A DNA stretch of 5,660 nt from SAR116 cluster bacterium (GTDB taxonomy: Bacteria > Pseudomonadota > Alphaproteobacteria > Puniceispirillales > Marisalimonadaceae): the NCBI GenBank assembly GCA_002691185.1, contig NZHB01000060.1, positions 5,046 to 10,705 on the forward strand. Reading direction: 5' to 3'. The notes below the pieces were generated by a model that was not told the origin of the DNA, did no database searches, and saw only the letters and a program-made list of their open reading frames with translations. Position 1 is the first letter of the stretch. Each line of letters opens with the position of its first letter. Below are positions 1 to 5,660 of the stretch, in pieces. Both the position numbers and the translations under genes were made by a program.

Positions 1-371
1 AATGTGATGTAATTATTATAAATTTTATAAAAATACAAATTTATTAATAAAGATAAAAAAAGAAAAACATCGTAATCAATAAAAAAACCAAAATTAAATT
101 GCTTTAACTTAGATATTAAAAAAATAAATAAAGTAAACTGTAATAATAAATTTTTAAAAAAATGAAATTTGTTTATTTTTGTACCATCCATCTTATCCAA
201 CTCGAATAAGACCAAACAAAAAATAGAAGATGATAAAATTACAAATAATGGATTTCCTATAATAAAAGATATATAAAAAACCGTCAAAATTATTAAGCTT
301 GAAAGTAATCTTAATCTAAATTCCTTCAATTCTAATAAACTTCTTAGTTTAATATAAAATTTAATAATCAC
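1..371 (-). CDS. cdsA: Phosphatidate cytidylyltransferase, N-terminal part (gene runs off the left edge)
   Basis: An open frame of 123 codons runs from a GTG at 371-369 to the window edge without a stop. The family makes CDP-diacylglycerol from phosphatidate and CTP in the inner membrane, the branch point of phospholipid synthesis. The translation is very hydrophobic. A basic stretch, KEFRLRLLSSL (residues 16-26), leads into two likely membrane segments (about 23-38 and 42-58), matching the CdsA N-terminus, where a K/R-x-R-x-x-S motif precedes the first helices. Further hydrophobic segments lie at about 69-87 and 96-115. The conserved C-terminal catalytic region lies outside the window, so the call rests on the N-terminal pattern and on position directly after uppS. 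The GTG overlaps the uppS stop by four bases (GTGA), suggesting translational coupling. A TTG at 329-327 (codon 15) is an alternative start that keeps the whole conserved part. The first ATG (191-189) would cut off the first helices. Confidence 0.8.
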   Translation of the reverse strand, partial: MIIKFYIKLRSLLELKEFRLRLLSSLIILTVFYISFIIGNPLFVILSSSIFCLVLFELDKMDGTKINKFHFFKNLLLQFTLFIFLISKLKQFNFGFFIDYDVFLFLSLLINLYFYKIYNNYIT

Positions 372-1048
372 TCTCCATAGTTTCTTTTACGATTGTAAAA
401 GTTTTTTATACATTTATCTAAAATTTTACTATTAAAATCAGGCCAGTGTTTTTTTAAAAAAATTAACTCGGTGTATGCTAAATCCCAAAGAAGAAAATTT
501 GACAGACGCATTTCACCACCGGTCCTTATCAGCAAATCAGGATCCGGAATATCATTGTTAGAAGTAAATTTCTTAAAGTTTTTTTCATCAATTATTTTAT
601 ACGGTATATCATGTTTTAAAATTTTATTAGTAGCATTTACTATATCAGATCTGCCTCCATAATTAAGTGCGATAGAAATTATTAAGCCATTATTATTACG
701 AGTATTGTCTTGGATAATATTAATTTTTTTAATTATATTTTTTTTAAAAGTATTTAAATCACCAATGAACCTGATTTTGTAATCATTTGAATTAATTTTC
801 TCTATGGTATCATCTAAAAATTTAACAAGTAAATCCATAAGAAAAGATATCTCAACTTGAGACCTTTTCCAGTTTTCTGTTGAAAAGACAAAAACAGTTA
901 AATAATTTATTTCTTTTTTATCAACATCTTTTATAATTTGCCATAAATTCTCAGCCCCTTTTGAATGACCTTCAAAGCTTTCCAAATTATTAGACAAGGC
1001 CCAACGCCTATTCCCGTCCAAGATAATGGCCAAATGATTTAAAGACAT
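368..1048 (-). CDS. uppS: Undecaprenyl diphosphate synthase (cis-prenyltransferase)
   Basis: This cytosolic enzyme adds isopentenyl diphosphate units in cis to farnesyl diphosphate, giving the C55 carrier lipid for peptidoglycan and other surface polymers. All main family blocks are visible in the 226 residues: LDGNRRWA at 10-17 with the diphosphate-binding Asp11, FEGHSKGAENL at 25-35, FVFSTENWKRS at 53-63, RFIGD at 93-97, NYGGRSDIV at 129-137, and the C-terminal IRTGGEMRLSNFLLW at 174-188 followed by AYTEL. It is somewhat shorter than the E. coli enzyme (253 residues), mostly at the termini. The ATG at 1048-1046 lies two bases after the frr stop. I see no clear Shine-Dalgarno in the A/T-rich end of frr, so translation probably depends on ribosomes finishing frr. 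The stop overlaps the cdsA GTG. One small oddity: Asp189 stands where the E. coli enzyme has Gln (LLWQ). Confidence 0.96.
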   Translation of the reverse strand: MSLNHLAIILDGNRRWALSNNLESFEGHSKGAENLWQIIKDVDKKEINYLTVFVFSTENWKRSQVEISFLMDLLVKFLDDTIEKINSNDYKIRFIGDLNTFKKNIIKKINIIQDNTRNNNGLIISIALNYGGRSDIVNATNKILKHDIPYKIIDEKNFKKFTSNNDIPDPDLLIRTGGEMRLSNFLLWDLAYTELIFLKKHWPDFNSKILDKCIKNFYNRKRNYGE

Positions 1049-1050
1049 AA

Positions 1051-1608
1051 TTAGTTTTCTAAAATTTCTTTTTCTTTTACCGACAAAATATCATCAATTT
1101 TTTTAATAATTTCATCTGTAATATCTTGAATGCTTGTTTCATCATTATGTTTTTGATCTTCACTGATCTCAGCATTTTTTTGTAATTTTCTAACTGATTC
1201 TATATAATCTCTTCGAATATTTCGCGCTGCTATTCTAGCATTTTCTGCATATTTGGCTGCTATTTTTGTTATTTCAATACGTCTTTCTTCAGATAGGGGA
1301 GGAATAGAAATTCTGATAACATTACCCTCGACCATTGGATTAAGTCCCAAAGGACTCTCTTTGATACTTTTTTCAACTAAGGAAACAAGAGAATTATCCC
1401 ATACAGAAACCAACAACATACGTGCATCAGGCACACTAACGTTACTAACTTGGTTTAAAGGCATTAAACTTCCATAAGCATTAACATTTATTTGATCAAG
1501 CATAGATAAAGAGGCTCTACCAACTCTTAATCCACTTAAATCTTTTTTAAAGGATTCGATTGCTTTTCCCATACGAGTTTTGATTTCATTTACATTTAAT
1601 TCCAACAT
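1051..1608 (-). CDS. frr: Ribosome recycling factor
   Basis: RRF works with EF-G to split the post-termination ribosome so that its subunits can start another round. The product is 185 residues, the same length as E. coli RRF. Family features in order: the helical domain I start with MGKAIESFKKDLSGLRVGRAS (13-33, two residues of it omitted from typical motifs); the domain II beta region with LNQVSNVSVPDAR (51-63); GLNP at 88-91; IPPLSEERR at 102-110; and the ribosome-contacting helix ARNIRRD at 128-134. Arg132 falls at the same position as the Arg132 needed by E. coli RRF, and ISEDQ is at 148-152. The ATG at 1608-1606 is preceded, after five bases, by a full AAGGAGG whose first base is the last base of the pyrH stop. 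It is 11 bp from pyrH and 2 bp from uppS, so co-transcription is very likely. No defects seen. Confidence 0.98.
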   Translation of the reverse strand: MLELNVNEIKTRMGKAIESFKKDLSGLRVGRASLSMLDQINVNAYGSLMPLNQVSNVSVPDARMLLVSVWDNSLVSLVEKSIKESPLGLNPMVEGNVIRISIPPLSEERRIEITKIAAKYAENARIAARNIRRDYIESVRKLQKNAEISEDQKHNDETSIQDITDEIIKKIDDILSVKEKEILEN

Positions 1609-1613
1609 ATCAA

Positions 1614-1620
1614 CCTCCTT
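1614..1620 (-). promoter_or_regulatory. Strong Shine-Dalgarno sequence of frr
   Basis: On the minus strand this reads AAGGAGG, complementary to the 3' end of 16S rRNA over its whole length, five bases before the frr ATG. Its first A is the last base of the pyrH TAA. It is the best ribosome binding site in the window (tsf and rpsB have only AAAGGA; pyrH and uppS have none that is clear), so frr can be translated independently of pyrH. Confidence 0.85.
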
Positions 1621-2336
1621 TAATTAGAAATTATAGTATACGACCCTTTTCCACTCAAAACTTTTGAAAGATTTTTGTCTTTTATAATTGAACATACTAG
1701 GATTGGTATGTTATTTTCTCTAGCTAATGAAATTGCCGAAGCGTCCATTACTTTCAAATCTTTTCTCAAAACATCCAAATAGCTTAGACTATCAAATTTA
1801 GTGGCAGATTTATCATATTTAGGGTCGGCCGAATAAACACCATCTACTAAAGTTGCTTTAACTAGGGCATCACAGTTCATTTCAGATGCTCGCAAGGCCG
1901 CAGCAGTATCTGTAGTAAAATATGGATTACCAGTGCCAGCTGCAAAAATAACAACTCGACCCTTCTCCATATGTCTTTTAGCCCTTCTTCTAATGTATGG
2001 TTCACATACGGCAGAGATAGGCAAAGCTGACTGAACTCGAGTTTCAACACCTATTTGTTCTAGAGCATTTTGTATAGCTAAACTATTCATAACAGTAGCT
2101 AACATTCCCATATGATCTCCAGTAGCTCTATCCATACCAGTTTTAGTACCTGATATGCCTCTGTAAATATTACCTCCACCAACAACTATACAAATTTGTA
2201 CACCTGATTTAACGACATCATTAATTTCAATTGCAAAGGATTTAACGACATCTGTATTAATACCAAATGCATCATTGCCCATTAGTGACTCACCAGAGAT
2301 TTTTAAAAGAATTTTTTTCCATTTAAAATTTTTCAA
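1620..2336 (-). CDS. pyrH: UMP kinase (uridylate kinase), TTG start
   Basis: PyrH phosphorylates UMP to UDP with ATP in the cytosol; it belongs to the bacterial amino-acid-kinase type, unrelated to eukaryotic UMP kinases. The 238 residues show the family pattern: [12 protein letters not shown] (9-20) for phosphate binding, GGGNIYRG (53-60), [15 protein letters not shown] (70-84) at the UMP site, [22 protein letters not shown] (115-136, typical subunit core), [14 protein letters not shown] (137-150), VDGVYSADP (164-172) for the nucleotide, and [12 protein letters not shown] (196-207). The start is TTG at 2336-2334. A TGA lies in frame only three codons upstream, the ATG at about 2319 is out of frame, and the next in-frame ATG (Met19) would remove the phosphate-binding lysine, so TTG is the best choice. 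No convincing Shine-Dalgarno precedes it. It is 24 bp after tsf and 11 bp before frr, which suggests coupling to tsf. Confidence 0.97.
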   Translation of the reverse strand: MKNFKWKKILLKISGESLMGNDAFGINTDVVKSFAIEINDVVKSGVQICIVVGGGNIYRGISGTKTGMDRATGDHMGMLATVMNSLAIQNALEQIGVETRVQSALPISAVCEPYIRRRAKRHMEKGRVVIFAAGTGNPYFTTDTAAALRASEMNCDALVKATLVDGVYSADPKYDKSATKFDSLSYLDVLRKDLKVMDASAISLARENNIPILVCSIIKDKNLSKVLSGKGSYTIISN

Positions 2337-2360
2337 TATTAATCACATTATTTAAAAAAT

Positions 2361-3287
2361 TTAATTTTTACCTGCAGTTGCTGCAACTTCTTCAGCAAAA
2401 TTAGTTTCTTCAACTTCAATTCCATCACCTAGTTTAATAATTTTAAAACCTGTTAGCTCAATATCAGAGTTTTTTTCTTTAGAAAAATTTTTAACTAGAT
2501 CTTTAATTTTGGTTTCTCCATCTAGAACAGAAACTTGTTCACTCAAAACAACTTCTTGATAAAATTTATGCATTCTTCCTTGAACTATCTTGTCAGCAAT
2601 ATTTTTGGGTTTACCTGAAGCAATAGCTTGATCTATAAGTACCTGACGTTCTCTATTCACAATTTTTTCATCTAGATCATCAATGCTCAGTGATTTTGGA
2701 GAAGTTGCAGCTACATGCATTGCTATTTGTTTTCCTAAGGTTACCAATTCATCAACATTCAATTTACTTTCTAAGGAAACTAATACACCAAGTCTACCTA
2801 AACCTTCTGCTGTACTATTATGAATGTATGAAAACAACCCACCCTCAGAAACTTCTAAGAATTCTAGACGCCTTATATTCATATTTTCTCCAATTGTAGC
2901 AATATTATTTGCTAGCTCTTCATCAACAGTTCTATCTGTGCCTGGATAAGGTAATTTTTTTAAATCTTCAATACTACTCTTTTTTAATAATGCCAATTCA
3001 GCACAAGTTTTAACAAAATTTTGAAATATTTCGTTCCTGGAAACGAAATCTGTTTCTGAATTTATCTCAATAATAACACCAGAATTGCTTTTTACATTTA
3101 TGCCAACTAACCCTTCAGCTGCCACTCTGCCAGACTTCTTCGAAACCGAAGCTAGGCCTTTTTTCCTTAACCAATCGATAGCTTCTTCCATTTGACCATT
3201 ATTTACAGATAATGCCTTTTTACAGTCCATCATCCCTGCGCCACTTTTTTCTCTTAATTCTTTTACCATTGAAGCTGTAAGAGACAT
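2361..3287 (-). CDS. tsf: Elongation factor Ts
   Basis: EF-Ts exchanges GDP for GTP on EF-Tu. The 308-residue product has the usual layout: an N-terminal UBA-like domain (about 1-50) with the EF-Tu-contacting LREKSGAGMMDCKKAL (11-26), then the core with ETDFVSRNE (78-86), the family signature that normally reads TDFVARN, the dimerisation/core repeats, and QIAMHVAATSP (187-197), whose MHxAA is the second EF-Tu contact. The C-terminal subdomain includes QEVVLSEQ (244-251). Length is normal for an alphaproteobacterial EF-Ts. The ATG at 3287-3285 is preceded by AAAGGA six bases upstream, a good binding site. It lies 44 bp after rpsB, the near-universal partner of tsf, and 24 bp before pyrH. The rpsB-tsf gap holds only an AT-only 5-bp inverted repeat with no U-tract, so I see no terminator there. 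Confidence 0.98.
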   Translation of the reverse strand: MSLTASMVKELREKSGAGMMDCKKALSVNNGQMEEAIDWLRKKGLASVSKKSGRVAAEGLVGINVKSNSGVIIEINSETDFVSRNEIFQNFVKTCAELALLKKSSIEDLKKLPYPGTDRTVDEELANNIATIGENMNIRRLEFLEVSEGGLFSYIHNSTAEGLGRLGVLVSLESKLNVDELVTLGKQIAMHVAATSPKSLSIDDLDEKIVNRERQVLIDQAIASGKPKNIADKIVQGRMHKFYQEVVLSEQVSVLDGETKIKDLVKNFSKEKNSDIELTGFKIIKLGDGIEVEETNFAEEVAATAGKN

Positions 3288-3331
3288 TTTAAATCCTTTC
3301 TTGTCTAATATATAATTTTTAATTTTATAAA

Positions 3332-4171
3332 TTATTTATTACTTTTTTCTACATCATTATCATCTGAGGCAATGGATTCAGCAGATACATCCTCAGAGAT
3401 ATTATCTGAATCAACACCTTGAACAAAACCTTCTTCAACTATAATCTCGGACTCACCAACATCTATCCCACTCTGTTCTAGATTACTTTCTAATCCTTTT
3501 AAAATAGATGCTGCTACTAAATCACAATATAAAGATATTGCCCTTAATGCATCGTCATTTCCAGGGATAGGATAATCTACCCCAGAAGGATTTGAATTTG
3601 TATCACATATAGCAATTACTGGTATGTTTAAATTATTTGCTTCTAAAATAGCTATAGATTCTTTGTTTGTGTCAATAATAAACATTGCATCTGGTATGCC
3701 ATTCATATTTTTTATACCACCCAAGTTTAAATCTAATTTTTCTTTTTGCCTTTCAATTTGTAATCTTTCTTTTTTTGTTAAACTATTAACTTCACCAGTT
3801 TCAATTCGCTCTTCTAAGCTCTTAAGCTTTTTTATGGAATTAGAAACGGTTTCCCAATTAGTTAACATTCCTCCAAGCCATCTATGATTAACATAGTATT
3901 GTCCACAATTAGTTGCAGCTTGGGCAATTAAATCAGAGGCTGACCTTTTAGTACCTACAAATAAAAATTTTCCGCCATTTTTTGCAATTGATTGTATTGC
4001 ATCAAGAGCTTCATACAACATTGGAACAGTCTTTTCTAAATTTACTATATGAATATTATTTCTTTTACCAAAAATATAAGGTGCCATTTTGGGGTTCCAC
4101 CTTCTTGTATGATGACCAAAATGAACACCTGCTTCTAAAAGCTGACGCATTGTGAAAGTTGGGTATGACAT
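3332..4171 (-). CDS. rpsB: 30S ribosomal protein S2
   Basis: S2 binds late to the back of the small subunit, helps dock S1, and in enterobacteria represses its own operon. The 279 residues carry the S2 signatures: [19 protein letters not shown] at 11-29, NLEKT at 44-48, [10 protein letters not shown] at 71-80, [11 protein letters not shown] at 96-106, a coiled-coil insertion of charged helices (about 112-147), and [11 protein letters not shown] with [13 protein letters not shown] and [13 protein letters not shown] (161-210). From about 238 the protein continues as an acidic, Asp/Glu/Ser-rich tail ending in EKSNK. This tail makes it longer than E. coli S2 (about 240 residues), and such tails are common in alphaproteobacteria. 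The ATG at 4171-4169 has AAAGGA seven bases upstream. It heads the rpsB-tsf-pyrH-frr-uppS-cdsA cluster and is preceded by a structured leader candidate. Confidence 0.98.
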   Translation of the reverse strand: MSYPTFTMRQLLEAGVHFGHHTRRWNPKMAPYIFGKRNNIHIVNLEKTVPMLYEALDAIQSIAKNGGKFLFVGTKRSASDLIAQAATNCGQYYVNHRWLGGMLTNWETVSNSIKKLKSLEERIETGEVNSLTKKERLQIERQKEKLDLNLGGIKNMNGIPDAMFIIDTNKESIAILEANNLNIPVIAICDTNSNPSGVDYPIPGNDDALRAISLYCDLVAASILKGLESNLEQSGIDVGESEIIVEEGFVQGVDSDNISEDVSAESIASDDNDVEKSNK

Positions 4172-4240
4172 TTAATTTTCCTTTACCGGTTAATGTTAAA
4201 GCAATATCTAAAAAAAACACCGGATGGTTTATAAAACCAG
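4172..4240 (-). promoter_or_regulatory. Candidate structured rpsB leader RNA with ribosome binding site
   Basis: Seen in the sequence, minus strand: a perfect 6-bp inverted repeat TGGTTT-TAT-AAACCA (4239-4225), then CCGGTG (4223-4218), a run of eight T (4217-4210), and ACCGGT (4190-4185) directly before AAAGGA (4184-4179), the rpsB Shine-Dalgarno, seven bases from the ATG. CCGGT (4223-4219) can pair with ACCGG (4190-4186), which would place a stem one base from the ribosome binding site. This is also the most G/C-rich patch of the intergenic region. Known: S2 autoregulates through its leader in gammaproteobacteria, and a conserved element upstream of rpsB was reported from a search of 'Candidatus Pelagibacter ubique' intergenic regions. 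Whether this sequence belongs to that motif is inference. The rest of the gap (4241-4307) is plain AT-rich sequence with no convincing promoter or dnaE terminator, though a promoter for rpsB is expected there. Confidence 0.5.
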
Positions 4241-4307
4241 ACATTGCACAAGATAACGAACCTACTAAAGTAAATTTGATAAATATGCAAGTTTTAAACA
4301 CTAAAAA

Positions 4308-5660
4308 TTAAATGAAATTTATTGATTTTACGTTATTAATTTTTGTGACATTGCTAATTAATTCCGATGAAATTTGAATATTTTCTTTAACAATGAATTT
4401 AATAATTTGTCCCTTAGAAGAAAAATTAATAATTAAATTAGAATTTCCTACAACTAAATTAGTTGAAGTGTCATAAACTGCTTTAATGCTTTGAACATCA
4501 TCAATGAAAATTGTTAAATTTAATTTTTTTTCAGATATGTAATCATTTAATGGCGTAATTCTTCTTGCATTTATTTTTATGCCTTGGTTAGTTTCATTTT
4601 TTATTTCAGCATCTAAAAGCATCATTTTTTGTTCAATTAAATAATTTTCATATTTATGATAGACATCTGAATATATATTTATTTCTAAAGAACCATTCGG
4701 ATCATTTAATACAATTGTTGCCCACTTTCCTCTAAATGAATGTTTTTTTAATATTTTAGAGACAACACCGCACAATTGAATATTTTTATTTAGAAATTTA
4801 TTAGGGTTATCCATAATTTCAATGTTTGATTTTATTTTTAAAGTTTTTAAAACTTCTAAATAATTATCAAGTGGATGAGATTGTAAGTACAAACCTATAG
4901 ATGCAAATTCATTTTTTAATTTGTTATCTATAGCCCACTCTGGTTTTTCAACAAGATCAATAAGTAATTGATTATTATCAGTATCATCAAATAGATTTTG
5001 TTGGTTTGATATTTTATCTTTTTCTATAGACTGAGAATAATTTAAAATTAATTCAATAGATTGAAATAACTTGTTTCTATTTATTTCTAAGGAATCGAAA
5101 GAACCAGATTGTATCAAACTTTCTAATAGTTTTTTTGTTAATAAACTATAAGGTATTTTTTTTAGAAAATCATCAATATTACTAAACTGACCGAGTGTGT
5201 TTCTAATGTTGACAATTTTTTTAATTGCTTCATTTCCAACATTTTTTAAAGCTGATAAAGAATATCTTAATGATAATGTTTGTTCATTCTGTTCAATCAA
5301 AAATTCTGAGCCACTTTTATTAATACAAGGTGGAAGAATTGAAATACCTAACCTTCTTAAATCATTAACAAAAACCGATAATTTATCAGTATTATTATAT
5401 TCAATAGTCATCATTGCTGCGAAGAATTCATGTGGGAAATTGCATTTTATCCATGCTGTTTGATAAGCTATTAAGGCATAAGCAGCCGCATGAGATTTGT
5501 TAAATCCATATCCTGCAAAAGCCGAAATTTGATCAAAAATTTCATTAGCTTTATTTGCATCAATTTTTTTATTTTTAGCACCTTCTATAAATGATTGTTT
5601 TTGCTGTTCCATTTCAATTTTATCTTTTTTACCCATGGCTCTTCGCAAAATATCTGCACT
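4308..5660 (-). CDS. dnaE: DNA polymerase III alpha subunit, C-terminal ~450 residues (5' end outside window)
   Basis: DnaE is the replicative polymerase. The frame is open to the right edge, where the first codons (5660-5649) read SADI, giving SADILRRAMGKK, the conserved DnaE block. The TTG at 5648-5646 is therefore an internal Leu, not a start. Fragment residues in order: MGKK (9-12), GYGFNKSHAAAYA (50-62) of the fingers, PPCIN near 110-114, a helix-hairpin-helix DNA-binding region with SALKNVGNEAI (136-146) through QSGSFDSL (184-191), QQNLF (220-224; 5003-4989) matching the internal beta-clamp-binding consensus QxxLF, IGLYLQSHPL (255-264), and an OB-fold (about 291-373) ending in INARRITPL. 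A C-terminal domain (about 375-450), the tau-interacting end in E. coli, is weakly conserved. The PHP domain and catalytic palm aspartates lie upstream of the window. It ends with TAA at 4310-4308, 136 bp before rpsB, with no clear terminator. Confidence 0.97.
   Translation of the reverse strand, partial: SADILRRAMGKKDKIEMEQQKQSFIEGAKNKKIDANKANEIFDQISAFAGYGFNKSHAAAYALIAYQTAWIKCNFPHEFFAAMMTIEYNNTDKLSVFVNDLRRLGISILPPCINKSGSEFLIEQNEQTLSLRYSLSALKNVGNEAIKKIVNIRNTLGQFSNIDDFLKKIPYSLLTKKLLESLIQSGSFDSLEINRNKLFQSIELILNYSQSIEKDKISNQQNLFDDTDNNQLLIDLVEKPEWAIDNKLKNEFASIGLYLQSHPLDNYLEVLKTLKIKSNIEIMDNPNKFLNKNIQLCGVVSKILKKHSFRGKWATIVLNDPNGSLEINIYSDVYHKYENYLIEQKMMLLDAEIKNETNQGIKINARRITPLNDYISEKKLNLTIFIDDVQSIKAVYDTSTNLVVGNSNLIINFSSKGQIIKFIVKENIQISSELISNVTKINNVKSINFI
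4989..5003 (-). other. Internal beta-clamp-binding motif QQNLF within DnaE
   Basis: The five codons encode Gln-Gln-Asn-Leu-Phe. They sit between the helix-hairpin-helix region and the block before the OB-fold, the same place as GQADMF in E. coli DnaE, the internal motif that holds polymerase on the sliding clamp. The match to the QxxLF consensus is visible; clamp binding is inferred from the family. Confidence 0.7.

Noticed and set aside
738..745. A8 run in uppS (minus strand) as a slippage or frameshift site
   Set aside because: The reading frame continues through it with all family motifs intact on both sides, and similar runs are common in this AT-rich sequence.
2690..2899. Plus-strand open frames opposite tsf, rpsB, frr, uppS and dnaE
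   Set aside because: They are antisense shadows of well-identified genes, with no family resemblance and no ribosome binding sites.
3321..3333. Inverted repeat AATTT-TAT-AAATT at the end of rpsB
   Set aside because: It is five A/T pairs only and has no adjacent T-run in the direction of transcription, so it is too weak for a terminator.
4262..4290. Possible sigma70-type promoter for rpsB: TTGCAT (4290-4285) with TAGTAG 17 bp further on
   Set aside because: The -10 half matches the consensus in only three of six positions, and such matches are expected by chance in DNA this AT-rich.
4065..4301. A 78-codon minus-strand frame crossing the dnaE-rpsB gap into rpsB
   Set aside because: More than a third of it lies inside rpsB in another frame, it has no ribosome binding site or recognisable family, and the gap is simply stop-free in that frame.
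5646..5648. TTG as the start of a separate 446-residue protein
   Set aside because: The frame stays open to the window edge and the upstream codons continue the conserved DnaE block (SADILRRAMGKK), so this is an internal Leu codon.

Overview
The window reads as housekeeping chromosome from a small, very AT-rich bacterium, most likely a marine low-GC alphaproteobacterium of the Pelagibacterales (SAR11) or HIMB59 type. The evidence is the strong A/T bias at wobble positions, the short intergenic gaps, proteins rich in Lys/Asn/Ile, and the gene order dnaE - rpsB - tsf - pyrH - frr - uppS - cdsA, which is common in alphaproteobacteria. The taxonomic call is inferred from order and composition; no marker gene was searched.

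All genes lie on the minus strand, so transcription runs from high to low coordinates. At 4308-5660 is the C-terminal ~450 residues of DnaE (DNA polymerase III alpha). A 136-bp gap (4172-4307) follows, the only sizeable non-coding stretch. It contains hairpin-forming sequence just before the rpsB ribosome binding site and is a candidate ribosomal-protein leader. Next come rpsB (3332-4171), tsf (2361-3287), pyrH (1620-2336), frr (1051-1608), uppS (368-1048) and the first 123 codons of cdsA (1-371), which runs off the left edge. Gaps inside the cluster are 44, 24, 11 and 2 bp, then a 4-bp overlap, so rpsB to cdsA is probably one operon.

Functionally, rpsB, tsf and frr serve translation (small-subunit protein, EF-Tu nucleotide exchange, post-termination ribosome recycling). 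PyrH makes UDP for pyrimidine nucleotides and cell-wall sugar donors. UppS makes the undecaprenyl lipid carrier and CdsA makes CDP-diacylglycerol for phospholipids. The operon therefore links ribosome output to envelope precursor supply. DnaE is replicative and probably its own unit, although no clear terminator separates it from rpsB.

I see no tRNA, rRNA, CRISPR array, mobile element, attachment site or long repeat, and no undescribed system. The points worth checking are the rpsB leader, the TTG start of pyrH without a visible Shine-Dalgarno beside the near-perfect one of frr, and the start of cdsA.
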